Origin: Ichthyophonus hoferi
Taxonomy: Eukaryota; Opisthokonta; Ichthyosporea; Ichthyophonida; Ichthyophonidae
Direction: 5' to 3'
Assembly (NCBI GenBank): GCA_002751075.1
Contig: NAOQ01000307.1
Span: 28,946-74,172 of the forward strand
Length of the DNA: 45,227 nucleotides
Shown here: positions 1 to 12,378 of the stretch, in pieces
Position numbering within the stretch: position 1 is the first letter of the stretch
How the letters are laid out: every line of letters starts with the position of its first letter
Notes under the pieces: generated by a model
The model's database searches: none
Seen by the model: the letters and a program-made list of their open reading frames with translations, nothing else
What the model was told of the DNA's origin: nothing
Translations under genes and position numbers: made by a program

Positions 1-3000
1 GCACTATCTTTTGTTTCATTGGTTGCAGGTGTGTTGGCCAATAGTGCTGCCCTTTCACGTTCTGCTACCTACCATAGGAATGCAGGTTAATATAATACAA
101 TAGAATATAATATAGTGTAAAATAATATGGTATAAGGTCGTATGGTAAAGTATAGTATAATATAGCATAAAATAACATAATAAATTACAATAAAGTATTA
201 CATCATATAATACAATACAGTACAATACAACACACAATCATAAAATACAATACAGTACAATACAATACAATACAATACAATACACTACAATGCAATACAA
301 TACCCTACACTACAGTACAGTACAGTACACTACAGCACACTACAAGATCCTAAAGTACACTATAATACCTTACTCTATCCTAACCTACCAGGTGCCAATT
401 ACCTCTCTCAGTTGTAAGCCATGTTCTGCTATCTCGTCCTGGGCTAGATTAGAGGTCATGATAAAGATGGCATCTTTACACTCGATAGTCTATGGGATAG
501 AGAGAGAGAGCACTGGGTATGAGTATATATCTACCCATATACCTACCTACCTACACCCACACTCACTCCTAGCCTCCCCCACGTATACCAGTCAACACTA
601 TATATACCAGTACCCACCTGTCCCTTTCCGTCTGTTAGTCTCCCCTCGTCGAATAGTTGAAGCATTACAGTAAGCACATCAGCGTGACACTTCTCGACTT
701 CATCTATGATAGGATATGATAGGATATGGTAGAATATGGTAGGATATGTTAATATGCTATAGCTTAATTAAATTATGATAAAATATAATACAGCATAGTA
801 TAATATAACATAATATAATACCCTATATTATGATATATACTATTATATTGTGCTATATCTTACCAGTATCTAGTGTATTGTGATGTCGTAAAAGCAACAA
901 AATTCAAGACCTTAAAAAACGATTCAAGTCATTTAAACATAAATTTCAATTTTGTTTCCTAATAAATGCCATACACTAAAAGGAGTATAATTTAATTAGA
1001 TTATACTGAGATACAATATAATGGGTCGGGTCGGGTCAGAGGTCATAGCTGGACTCTAAACCCTACTAATACCCACCCCACCAAACACAAAAAGAAACTT
1101 AAATATTTCCACTCGGATGAGTACATAACATTAATGTAAAATTAAACCAACCTTCTAGTACTAACCAATCGTCAATAGGATAGAGCTAGAACGTCTCTGC
1201 TTTAAAGAATTTTTAATTTTGCTTTAATAGACCCCAAAATGGTAAGTTATGATTTTTTACATCAATAATCACAAAGTAGTCGTAGATCCCACAGATTAAT
1301 GCTTTCGACCACTTACTAAATATAGAAATAAGGAATTAAATTCACAAGGGGGGCCAATCAAAATAAGTTAAAGTGAAAGGTTTAAAAGTTCAGGGCCCAA
1401 TAGTATCACATTATTTCTTGCTCACCTAATAATACAACAGCATTAGGACAGGCTCTTAATTTCTCAGTTAATTGCCCCCCTTCTTCATGTCCGACATAGC
1501 CGGGAGGAGATCTGCAAGGAAAGCCTAATTAATTAATCCTTAATTAATTTTTAAGTAGCAACTAATTAATAGCTAATTGATCACTCTTTCCCTCTTTAAA
1601 ATGAGCTGGAATTATATAGGTAATTGCATCAATCAAAAGAATCCAATGGGTTATTAAAACACAAAAGAAAATATATTCCAGTTTAGTTGTCAATAATTAT
1701 TGATTCCTGGTTATTTTACACATATATATGTTGTATGAATAATCAGAACCTACCCAATAAATTTGGCAACTTCGTGTTTTGATTGGAACTCAGACATATC
1801 TAATCGTACAAAGCATTCCTTCTTATCGCCATGAAGATAATGAGCCAATTGCTTTGCCATCTCTGTCTTACCAATACCACTGGATCCTAAAAATAGAAAT
1901 ACCAATGGCCGGTCTTCATCCTGCCACCCATTTTCCTTTCTGGATTGATAGCCCCCTAGAATGGGTTAGTCAAAGTCTTGAGGGAACATACATATATAAT
2001 AATAATAATTATGTTATAATACATATATTATACAGATCATCTATAATAAGTTAGTAAATATAAGGATATATATACATACACACACACACACACATATATA
2101 TATATGAAAGTACCTCATATTCTCACACTCTTTCATTCACTAGATACTAAGAAGGCAATTAAAAATTAATTAATTAATTAATAAGCACTCATTAAAGGCG
2201 GAGCATAAAAACAAAATTAAAATTAAATATAAAATGACGTGCCCACTCATTAATTACTTGAACCAATCATATACCTGCGGATAGCACTGGACACAATGTT
2301 GATTGCCCCTTGTTGACCCACAATACGTTCCTATTGGAGGGATTTCATTGAAATTAATTACCAACTTAATTAATGAGTGGGAGACAAATAAATTAAATTA
2401 ATATGAGAGACAACTAATTTAATGCTTTTAATTAGCTAACAATCAGTACAAGAGTAGATATATATTAGTAAACAAGGCATATACATACATATATACATAT
2501 ATATGTCTACCTATCTACATATACAACAGCTTCACCCATATACCTTTATTCTGGCCTCTAGGGGATATCTCCTTCTCATCTCCTTCTCCTGCTCTTCCCT
2601 CTTCACCTCATAGTTGATCTGTGCGCTCTCTAGTAGACTCCTGATTTCATTGCCATTTGCGGTACCTAACAAGCAAAATGAGGTCAATATATATATATAT
2701 ATAGAGAGAGATTAAGATAATTGATAGATAGTACCCACTTATATACCTTCAACATCAACGTATTCAATTGGTGTGTGACCCTCGGAATTTTTAGCCAATG
2801 GATTTGCACCATTATCAAGCAATAGCGTAACCAACTGCAAATGAAAAAGAGGTAAGCGTAGTATAAGAAGATAGAGAGAGAGAGGAGGGAGAGATGTAAA
2901 AGACAAATACTATATATATATCCGTGTCATACTATTATACGATTACAGTATGTATTATAGTACTACATGGTCATATATACTATTATACTATTGCATTATT

Positions 3001-5507
3001 AGACCATCTTATATATATACCTACCTCTAGATTATCTAACAATGCAGCGTAGTGTAGGGCTGTAAATCCTTTGGTAGAATTCTGGGGGTGGACACGGCGG
3101 GAGAATTCTACCATTCTAGTACGGATGACATCTAGATAGAGAGGATAGTACAATAGTATATATGGGTGTATGGTAGTACATATGATAGTATAATAGTATG
3201 CAAGTAGGTATAATAGTATACTCTGAAAGTAGACACACACACGCATTTACGTATATAGATATATACAATGGGTAGAGAGTAGGAAAGAGTGTGTTAGTTT
3301 TCCATGTGGTTATGACCCTTAGTTACTATTTATAGTTATTAAGTGATTCTACGGGTATGTACATGTATAGGTTCGAGTCGGGTCCCACACCAATTGACTA
3401 ATCATCAGGGCCAGACCATTTTAGCTTGTGCTGTAATTGAATGTTTAATCCGTTTTCAAAGGTAAAATTACTAATTAGTTGGCAACTACGCCTTAGTTTT
3501 TGTAATTAATCAGTAATTAATATAGCCAATCAGCAACGAAAATGCAATTCATTGCATAATGAAAAGCATAAATTGTTAATTAAAAGTAGTGAAAAGCATT
3601 ATTCAAATTCCTTTAAGACAGCAAGGTTCTAGCTCTGCCAATCACCAGGCGTACAATCCAGTATCAACACATAGATATATATATTATAGTATCCAATTAG
3701 GGCTGATGCTTATATTTCCAATATTTTTTGACTTTCGGGCCAGGCCGGGTTATATGACCCGACCCAATTCAGACCAATTAGCTGTATATTATTATCTCAC
3801 TGACCTTTTGTTAAAGAATATATATAGAAATGAGGTTACTTAATCACATTCACGTTAATCACACATTCCTATGGGAGTAACATGATGAAGACCTATATAA
3901 GGGTAAAGGTATCAACACATGATTGGGCTTTACTACATCCAGCACCAAATTTCTGTAAAATTTAGTGTTGTAAACCTACCTAACATTATAATAACCAATC
4001 ACTGCCCTCTATTGCCCTATTATATATTATAAACCTACCTAACATATTATAATAATCAATTATTGCCCTCCGTTATAAACCTATCTAACATATTATAATA
4101 ACCAATCACTGGCCTCTGTTATAAACCTACTTAACATTATAATAACTAATCACTATTCTCTGCTATAAACCTACCTAACATTAAATAACCAATCACTATC
4201 CTCTGCTATAAACCTACCTAACATATTATAATAACCAATCACTGCCCTCTATTATAAACCTACCTAACATATTATAATAGCCACTCTTGCCCACAGGTTC
4301 GTTGAGAGAGTAATGATCTTCAATGTTAACATCCGCCCCCTTAGATATGAGGAGCTTAGCCATCCTGCCACATTTTTTAAAAAGGACATGAGTAGAGCAT
4401 ACACATGGATATCTATATACACATGTGTATAAAAACACATATATAATCGTATATATATAGTCATACCAACACGCCTACCTACCCTATATTCCCTTGAACC
4501 ACAGCCACATGTAATGGAGCCCATCCTAACGGGTGACGCTGATTGACTGAGTAACCTCCATCTAGAAGCCTACGGTTACGATGGAGATAATGAGTATAAT
4601 TAGCTGTAGCTAATCACGTTAGAGCTATTCATAATACAATTACGGTTAGTTTTGAGTGTGAAAATAGGCAATAAAATTAATTAGCCAGTAATAAAAATGA
4701 TTTAAAGTTATACTATTAGCTATTTAGCTAATAATAGCATAATACAGCATTATTAGCCTATCATAATATAATATAGTATTATTAACCTATTGTAGTATAA
4801 TATAGTATTATTAACCTATTACAGTATAATACAGTATTAATAGCGTTAACACATACATATATACACATACATAAGCACTCCACTTTAACCACTACCTTTC
4901 AACTGCTTCACGGTGGTTATTTAGCACAGACAAACACAGTTTGGAATCGGACTCTGGCCCTGCTACACTCCCTCAATTAAAATTTAAAGTAAATTAGTCA
5001 TTGGATGCTATATTGTTGGGAGTGTGAGCATATATGCATATATATAATATGAGAATATAAGTATGCATACAAGTATGGATGTGTAATTATTGGTCAATAT
5101 CAATATATTTCAGTCTAGAATTTCAGCAAAGACAATAAATATACCAAATATAGTAAACAATAATAGCAAAAACATACAACTACAATAATCATTACTGCAA
5201 TAATCATAATATAGTCCCTACCCTTGCAGGCAATGGGATTTAGTGCGAGTGTCCCGCCCAATAGCAATACAGCAGGTATCCAACGGTGTTTGGTCGAGTT
5301 AGCCGCTTTAACCACTTTAACTGCTTTAGCCGAATGGACTGATTGCACTATGCCACGCGCAAGTACACGCAGTACTCTATTATTATTCGGTTGACCGGTG
5401 GTTTGTAAGATTTTTTTGGTTGCTATCCGTCCAGTTTGAACCAATAGGCAGTGGGTAGACCGAGCTAACTGGGTCATGCCCCGGAACCGATTATAAAACA
5501 TTTTCAA
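1..5507 (-). CDS. CLPB: Mitochondrial CLPB/SKD3-like ankyrin-AAA disaggregase, 13 exons, 3' end outside window
   Basis: ATP-driven protein disaggregase of the mitochondrial intermembrane space. Exons, in order: 5507-5222, 4971-4896, 4569-4483, 4364-4264, 3131-3025, 2834-2747, 2665-2544, 2330-2275, 1939-1754, 1511-1426, 703-618, 489-403, 68-<1. All have GT-AG borders and the phases agree at every junction, giving about 478 codons. The first 95 residues are basic and Ser/Thr-rich (targeting sequence) and end in a hydrophobic [14 protein letters not shown] stretch, placed like the cleaved segment of vertebrate SKD3. Ankyrin repeats follow ([30 protein letters not shown]), then a charged linker. 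The AAA module has Walker A GSSGIGKT (residues ~326-333), pore loop GYVGH (~374-378), Walker B VVLLDEVEK (DE ~399-400) and sensor 1 TSN (~439-441). The rest of the AAA domain and its C-terminal D2 cap lie left of base 1. The ATG at 5507 opens the targeting sequence. Family assignment is firm; exon borders are inferred by eye. Confidence 0.95.
185..360. repeat. TACAA/TACAG pentamer microsatellite in a CLPB intron
   Basis: Imperfect tandem TACAA and TACAG pentamers between CLPB exons 12 and 13. ORFs overlapping it come only from the repeat. Confidence 0.8.
2066..2105. repeat. (CA)n/(TA)n microsatellite in a CLPB intron
   Basis: A run of alternating CA followed by TA dinucleotides in the intron between CLPB exons 8 and 9. 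Confidence 0.85.
3971..4263. repeat. 46-bp minisatellite that includes the CLPB exon 4 splice donor
   Basis: Seven units begin with TAAACCT at 3971, 4030, 4076, 4122, 4166, 4209 and 4255; the first spacing is 59 bases and the rest 43-46. The last unit overlaps the end of CLPB exon 4, so each unit carries a copy of the exon end plus the donor. On the minus strand the true donor is GTTAG followed by GTAGGT. Five of the six intronic units keep a GTAGGT; the unit at 4076 has lost the GT. Confidence 0.85.
4735..4845. repeat. ~36-bp AT-rich tandem repeat, about three copies
   Basis: Units of the type ATAATATAGTATTATTAACCTATT recur, with small differences, in the CLPB intron between exons 2 and 3. 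Confidence 0.6.
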
Positions 5508-6055
5508 TACCTAGGTTATTATAGGTTATTAATAGGTAATAAAAGGTAGATGTATAGAGCCTTGTATTAGGTAGATAACCAGACAATCAAAATGGTTTTT
5601 TTTTCGTATGCACATATATAAGTACGTTTTGCTTCTGGAATATATGAAAAAAGAAAATCTATAAGAAGAAATAAAATAAGAGTAATTATGCATGTATGCT
5701 TATATATGTGCATATCTATTTATATAAGTAAGTATACACCTGTATACATGCAATGCATAATTACATGGACATGCAAAAGTTTAAGTAAGTAGATGTATAT
5801 AAGGAATGTGTGTATGTACGTACGTAATATCTATATGATTTTATACACTCTTTTGTATATATTATTCAAGCATATTGTACACAGGTGCGAATGTGTATAT
5901 GTGGGTATATATATATATATATGAACATGTAAAGGCAAATGCCTAGATATCCATTTGTTTGTTTTGGCTTGACCAAAGTCTAATAAGTGTCTCTCTTTCA
6001 ACTTACCAAGATTATAAAAAACGTGTCTTGGCTGACTGGGGTAGGATTTTAGAGG
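5508..6055. other. CLPB upstream flank, no gene seen
   Basis: This stretch holds (TA)n-rich DNA with TATATG/CATATA runs and must contain the CLPB promoter and leader. No clear TATA box at a fixed distance, CpG-rich patch or coding exon is visible. Confidence 0.5.
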
Positions 6056-8175
6056 CGTAATTTATCTAGAATTACTTAACACAGCACCAAATACTATGTA
6101 AAATGAAATCCATAAGTATAATAACAATAACAATAATAGCAATAATAATTATTAAGGACGCCCCCACTCAATGATAAAACCCAAAGCGGATTGGCTAGGA
6201 AAAGTAAGATTATGTGAAGAAATGTTACATAAACAAAAAACAATAATCACATACAGTTTATACTCATTGTTACTATTGGTGCTAAAACACCAATTACTGT
6301 GATTAATAACCAATAAACGTTTATATAAGTCACGACGCACTAAGCCCGAATATTCTAGAGAAACTCAGATAATCCACATATTCTCTCACCCCTGACCCTT
6401 AACCAATGCTTAGTTAATTAGTTAATTAGGATAATAAGAAAACATATCCCATACGATCAGCAAAGAGAATCAACTTTGAACACTAATTAAAGATTAATCT
6501 TCAAAATGCAGTCAGACTCACATCCTCCATATGATATTTAATATTCAATTGGGCATTTTATTTTGTTCAGGACGATTTCTTATACTTTATGAAGAAATTA
6601 ATATAATCCATTTCTTCATTTACTATATTATAATTTTAGGCAAACATAAGGAGGTGGGGACCACATGTTCCATATAATCAATTAAAGGTTGAATAGTACA
6701 AGTTTACAACTAGACAAAGACATAGTAGTAGGAGTTTTTTTTCATTGTTTGCTGGTAGTTATCGCCAGGTCACCGACACAATGCAACACCCAATCCCAAC
6801 TTATAAACACCAAAATAACTACTATTATACAATGAGTAAGTCAACAAGTGATCATGGTTACAGGATCGTAATTCAGAAAGCATTGGTGCAAGTGGTCATA
6901 AAACAATGGTAGGGCTGCAACTATTTTTCTTAGAATTTAAAAAAAATATAATCTGCATTTCCTTCAATTGTAGATGTCCATTCAAGCTATTAGAGAAGCC
7001 AAACAGTAAGTAATAAGTAAAGCAATGTACGTCTAGTTTGCAATAATTTATTTAAGAGACAATACATTTGGGGGTTCTTGGCCTATAAAAGATTTGCATA
7101 TTATAATTAAAAGGCAGCAAAATAAAATATAAAATAAAAGATTCTAGCTCTAATAATGCATACTTTGAATTAACGGTTCTACAATTGATTGAATTTGGGT
7201 TTTGCTGTGCTATTCTCCAACAATATATATCTCCAATAAATAATTTGTAAAAAAATATACCCTATACTTTTTCACGGATTGGGTGTAAATAATATATATT
7301 ATCTTTTGTTTTAATATCAATAAGATATATTGAATGAAATAGGTTATGGCAGTATCAAAGCCAAAAAACAAAAGAACAAAATATTGAAGCACAATCAATT
7401 GCATTGTTTTCCTCTTTAACTCATTAATAGTACAACTGTCAGAATCATGACACATACAAACAAAGCAGACATGATTTTAAGCAAGCTGTAAGTAATCATA
7501 TTAAAAACAAGCATTGGTATTAGAACTTTTTTTATTTAAATTTTAACATCATATTATTTTCCTCCCAGGGATTATTGTTTATTTTCAGTGTGTCCGAGTG
7601 ATAACAATAAATTGGTTCGATCTCATTTTGTGCTTTATCTGTCATTAATACTAGTTTTTTTCTTCTAGGCTTGGTTATTCTTTAGCTGTTTTTGTAAGCA
7701 AGCATAGTGTAAAAATTTTAATCTATAAAGGCATTATTTAAATGATCAAAGCAGAATTTTAAAATGCAAAAATGTAAAGACACACTTGAGACATAAACTA
7801 CATTGTTGCATTTAGTACATATTTCCCACCACAATAGATTACTTTCAATCAATGTATTTTGTCAAGGCCTTTTCATAACACTTACTTCTGCAATTAATAT
7901 TCAAAAAGAGTAATTTACCTAGGTATTCTGCAAATATTTTTGGTTATTTCGGTAAGAAAGCAAAAAACAAATTGGTTGCCATAACACACTTGATGGGATA
8001 TGAATTACACAATATCCAATCTACCATACACATATTTACCGCCAAAATAAATATTTTAAATTTTAAATCATTCATGTTAATATGTAAAGTTATATTAAAC
8101 ATAATTTTTAAATCCTTATATACATATATATACGTTTCTCTTGTTATCTCTTCCTAATTTTAATTTATATATTCT
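6056..8175 (+). repeat. Tandem locus unit A (about 2.1 kb)
   Basis: First of three direct copies. It shares with unit C the opening (GCGTAATTTATCTAGAATTACTTA), the AGCGGATTGGCTAGGA block near 6190, the TTATAATTTTAGGCAAAC block near 6630 and the GGTTACAGGATCGTAATT block near 6860. It also shares the CAGTGTxTCC block near 7590 and the ACTTGATGGGATATGA block near 7990. It carries a segment (about 6290-6560) that C lacks. Its 6781-6912 ORF (43 codons) and a short antisense ORF with a hydrophobic start (7472-7416) are described under findings. No known transposon protein, terminal repeat or tail was recognised. Confidence 0.75.
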
Positions 8176-9331
8176 TCCAATTCTGTCCCTTAAACAATCC
8201 TTAGTTAATTAGTTAATAAAGAAACAATAAGAAAATATATTCTATTTCTCTACGTACTGTACGATTAGCAAAAAGAAACAACTTTGAACACTAATGAAAT
8301 ATAAATTCACAATGCAGTCAGGCTCTCATCTTTTATTTTGCTCAAGATAGTTTCTAACATTTTCTGAAGAAGTTGTTATTATCCATTTTTTTATTTATTA
8401 TATTATAATTTTAGGCAAACGTAAGTGGGAGGGACCAGATGTTACACTACAATCAATTAGAGATTACGTAGTACAAGTTTATAAATGGACATAGTAGTAG
8501 GTGTTTCATTATCATTGTATTCTAGTAGTTTCGCTATATTACCAATACATTCCACTACCCAATCCCAACTACTGAACACCAAAATAACTACTCTTATGCA
8601 ATGAGTAAGTCAGCGAGTGATTGTGGTTACAGGATCGTAATTCAGAAAGTATTGGTGCAAGTGGTCATAAACCAATTGTAGGGTTGTAAATATATTTTTA
8701 AGAATTTTTTAAAAATATTGCATTTCCCTAAACTGTAAACGCCCATTTTCAAGTTGTTACAACAATAAAACAATAATTATTAATTAAGTCTATATACTTG
8801 TAGTTTGAAATGAATTATTTAAGAGGCAATACATTTAGGGGTCCTTGGCCTATAAAAGATTTGCATAATATAATTAAAAAGCAGCAAAATAAAAGTAAAA
8901 ATAAAAGATTCTAGCTCTAGGAATGCATTGAATTAAAGGTTTTACAATTGATTGGATATGGGCTGCCACGCCATTCTCCAGCAATATACAACTCGAACAA
9001 ATAAATTGTGGAGGAACATATCTTAGACTTTGCCATAGATTAGGTTTAAATAATATATATTATCTTTTGTTTTAATATCAGTAAGTTATATTGGATGGAT
9101 TAGGTTATGGCAGTATCAAAGTAGAAAAAAACAGAATAATAAAACACAATCAATTGCATTTTTTTCCTATCTAACTCATTACTAGTAGAGGTGTGAGAAT
9201 CATGACATACGAACAAATCAAGACATTATTTTAAGCAAGCTATAATTAATCATTGATCATATCATAAATAAGCATTGGTTATTAGAATTTTTCTGCTTTA
9301 AATTTTAACACCTGGGAAGTATAAAGCAAAA

Positions 9332-9408
9332 ATCGCACGGGCGGTGCCCCATTGTGTTATATATACACCTATGTTGTTGAGCAACAAAGTGATTGCAGTT
9401 TGTGCGAT
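9332..9408 (+). promoter_or_regulatory. TATA promoter with nested inverted repeats before the 9420 ORF
   Basis: TATATATA lies at 9358-9365, 55 bases before the ATG. It is framed by a perfect 7-bp inverted repeat, ATCGCAC at 9332-9338 and GTGCGAT at 9402-9408. A second palindrome, TTGTTG-AG-CAACAA at 9374-9387, lies near the expected transcription start. The role of the repeats is unknown. Confidence 0.5.
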
Positions 9409-9419
9409 ACTGAAAACAA

Positions 9420-9740
9420 ATGAGTCAATATTCTCGGTCTTCTCGTTCTAACTCATGTGAATGTAAACATGTCCACTTTGACCCAAATATCGAGGTAAAT
9501 AATACCTATTCCGGTGTTGATTTATATCAGTGTAATTCTCCTTTGAATACGGAGTTTTTCTACGACAGGCGCACTGAATATTCCATAACGTATGATTGTA
9601 ATGAACAACGACACGTGCAAAGAGAGGTTGCAGCATTGAGGGTAGAATTATTTCCCTCAGGTGGTTGCTATGGAGACCGTGTGAAACCCTCAAAGGTTAA
9701 CATACCAACAGAGATGGGTTGGGGAGACGATTTTATGTAA
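9420..9740 (+). CDS. Unrecognised 106-aa protein with a PP1-docking-like motif
   Basis: The ORF starts at a proper ATG about 55 bases after a TATA box and lies wholly in the first insertion of unit B. It is richer in G+C than its surroundings. The protein is hydrophilic, starts with a Ser/Arg-rich stretch (MSQYSRSSRSNS), and has no signal peptide or membrane segment. Residues about 18-22 (KHVHF) fit the RVxF consensus used by protein phosphatase 1 partners, but that motif is short and common by chance. Cysteines are few (CEC near residues 14-16, one near 39, one near 60, one near 84). AATAAA-like signals follow near 10032 and 10056. I do not recognise the family. It could be a single-exon gene or the first exon of a longer one. 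Confidence 0.45.
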   Translation: MSQYSRSSRSNSCECKHVHFDPNIEVNNTYSGVDLYQCNSPLNTEFFYDRRTEYSITYDCNEQRHVQREVAALRVELFPSGGCYGDRVKPSKVNIPTEMGWGDDFM

Positions 9741-10082
9741 AAATATAAACAACTTTAAAAAGTTCAAACACTCTTGCAGCCCTAATTATGACCTCAAATA
9801 GGCTTGCTGACTTGTAAATAATGCAAGTAACCATTTAATGGTTTTTGAGGTACTGAAACCATCCGGGACAATATCTCGCAGCTTGACCACCCTACGAATT
9901 TATAAAATGGAAAGTCTTAGTATTAAAATATTGTAAAATATTGTTTATTTCTCTTTTGTGTTGGCTTAATTTTCATATCTTTTAATATAGTAAAACTGAC
10001 GAAGCAGTACGCAGAGAGGGCCTTTAAGTGAAATAAAAATTTAAATTGAGTGCCAATAAAATTAATAGCTTATAGAGAGCAA

Positions 10083-10355
10083 ATGTACCTCAAATTACAA
10101 ATTATACGAGTATACTTGAAGAGAAAGCTGTTTTCCACTAGAATCAGGCCAATTTTATGCTACACTGTTAAAGGTACATGCAGGTGTATACGCAACATTT
10201 ACAAAAATTTGTTTTTTATAATTTTATTTTTTGCAGTAAGTCTTGCATTTATTAGCATGACACATGAATGTGTGAAGTTGCAGATGTATATATTAATATT
10301 TTACTATGCTGCAGTTATTATTGTATTGTGTTACGAGTTAACTCATTCATATTAG
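10083..10355 (+). CDS. Doubtful 90-aa ORF with two hydrophobic segments
   Basis: The ORF in the first insertion of unit B starts MYLKLQII and has two hydrophobic stretches, around FFIILFFAVSLAFI and YILIFYYAAVIIVL. A pyrimidine-rich tract ending in TTTGCAG lies inside it at about 10216-10236. That could be a splice acceptor, in which case the ORF is not read whole. AT-rich DNA gives hydrophobic ORFs by chance, so this is weak. Confidence 0.15.
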   Translation: MYLKLQIIRVYLKRKLFSTRIRPILCYTVKGTCRCIRNIYKNLFFIILFFAVSLAFISMTHECVKLQMYILIFYYAAVIIVLCYELTHSY

Positions 10356-11226
10356 ATAGTAGCTGACCAAATGCAGGAAGAGAATCCGAGCGCAAGTAAA
10401 TGAATATTTAATCAATTTTTCTAAAACTCTCTTTGGTGTAGTACTGTTGTAAGCTAAGACCTTTATGCCCATAACATAAATGTCATACTATATAGACTCA
10501 TTAGTAACCTAGCATTAATTACTTGTGACTAGCTTTTTGTCGTATGTTGTTCATAATATATAGCTATATTTCACACTTTATAGTATACAATATTGTACCT
10601 TTAAAGATATGATTTCGTATAATCAACATTTTTAGTATATTTTTACACTAATTATTTAAATAGTTCAGCAATGGAACATTGTAATTAAGATAACTTATGC
10701 TTAATCTGTTTTAGTAATAATAATTATTGGATGCTTTTCTACATTCTGAATTGGTTTGACTAGAGGTCTAAGTATCTCATCTTAACTTTACTTTATATAG
10801 GAAAATGGTGATTTTTACCAAAGCTTTATATCTTATTGACTTTTTCATAGGATTCATAATAGTGATGCAGCGATTCTACATACGATGGATTTGTCATTTA
10901 TTTTCAGTGTCTCTGAGTGATAATAATGAACTGGTTAAATCCCATTTTGTAATTTATCTGCATTTAGTATCAAATTATTTAATCTAGGCATAGCTATTCA
11001 TTAATTGTTTCCCTAAGGAAGCATAGTTTGGATTTTTCAACCTAAAAAGGTATTATTTAAATAATTAAAGCAAATTTTTAACAAAGATGCAAAGACACAC
11101 TTAATGAGACATAAATCACATTGTTGTATTTAGTACATACTTTCCACTACAATAAATTACTTTCAATCAATGTTTAGTTTACGCGCCTTCAGGGTATTTA
11201 ATTCTGCAACTAATATTCAAAGCGAT

Positions 11227-11440
11227 TCACCTAGGTATCTTGTAAATATTTTCAGTTATTTCGGTAATAAAACAATTTTAAAAAAAAACACAAATCAAAG
11301 CATCACCTAGGTATTTTGTAAATATTTTCGGTTATTTCGTTATTTCGGTGATAAAACAAATTTTTTTTTTAAAAAAGCAAAGCATCACCTAGGTATTCTG
11401 TAAATATTTTCGTTTCTTTCGGTAATAAAGCAATTTTTTT
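11227..11440 (+). repeat. Three tandem ~76-82-bp subrepeats inside unit B
   Basis: Units start at TCACCTAGGTAT (11227, 11303, 11385), each followed by TGTAAATATTTTC and an A- or T-rich run. Units A (near 7916) and C (near 15538) have only one such unit, so the triplication is private to B. Confidence 0.75.
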
Positions 11441-12045
11441 TAAAAAAAAAAATCAAAATACGTTTCACTTTTTCAGTTGTATTGGAACCAAGGCGATCAA
11501 TGCTTTTTTTTTTTTTTTTTTTTGTTGTTACAGCTTATTCCTTTATAATACAGAACCGATCCAAATAAGGACATAATAATATAAGATGTAAGGTAAGATA
11601 AGATTATCGAGATAAGATCAGACTATCCTAGTGGGTCTCTGTGATCTTTCATGAATTGTATTAGACAATAAGAAGTTTCTTATGATTGGTCTCATAGGCT
11701 ATTGCTTATATAGAAAGTAGATTTAACCAGTAATCTTAGCTACTAGAGCTAAGACAAGCGTTTAGTATAAATTCAATATTTTAATTCTATGACTAGATCG
11801 ATTTACTCAATGTAATAATCACAATTGATTAGATCAACAAAAAGTTTTTAGCTCTAACTTGGGGTTTTATTATTGATATATTTATTAGACAACTATATGG
11901 TAATCTTAATTATGAACACTAAGTAAAGATGACGAAAACGGCAAAAACTATGTAACGCCTACAGTGGTCTCATACATGGGCCGAAAAGTGTATGCGTAAA
12001 TAAAGACTATCGACATGTACAAAGTTTTATCAAGTTTGTTTTTAA

Positions 12046-12378
12046 GATACGTTTCCTAGGAATTCGGAAGGAAAGAGCTATAAACAGAGTTTGCCTCTGA
12101 CACTGAAAACCATCGAGAAATCCACCAGAGGGTTAAAGAAGAGCAAAGTAGAAGTCACTACTACTTCTGGCAATTCCTCAGACATCAGGACCCAGTCAAT
12201 CGTGACCAAGACGTCTGCTCCAAGTATCGACCCTCTATCTCAACCTCTTTCATCAACGTGTTATTCGTCGGAAGATCTTATACCCGTAAACTCAGTTAGT
12301 GAAAGACATATATCTGAAACAGAGGACGTCGATTATAACACTTTTAATCTATTACTCGGCGATTTATTGTGTATATAA
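12046..12378 (+). CDS. Unrecognised ORF (about 110 codons, no ATG) in the second insertion of unit B
   Basis: The frame is open from just after a stop at 12043-12045 to a TAA at 12376-12378. There is no ATG near the start, so it is either an exon or the remains of a gene. It is Ser/Thr-rich and hydrophilic, with a lysine-rich patch (GLKKSKVE) and an acidic end (SETEDVDYN). It contains SIDPLSQPLS, matched by SIDPLAQQLS in the 13521 ORF. A second frame across 12090-12300 is also open. The base composition is less AT-rich than the flanks. Family unknown. Confidence 0.3.
   Translation, partial: DTFPRNSEGKSYKQSLPLTLKTIEKSTRGLKKSKVEVTTTSGNSSDIRTQSIVTKTSAPSIDPLSQPLSSTCYSSEDLIPVNSVSERHISETEDVDYNTFNLLLGDLLCI

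Noticed and set aside
55-237. 60-aa minus-strand ORF rich in Tyr, Leu and Ile
   Set aside because: It is read from the TACAA/TATAA microsatellite in a CLPB intron; no splice or start context.
7210-7455. 81-aa minus-strand ORF in unit A
   Set aside because: Not open in units B and C; its hydrophobic residues follow from AT-rich codons.
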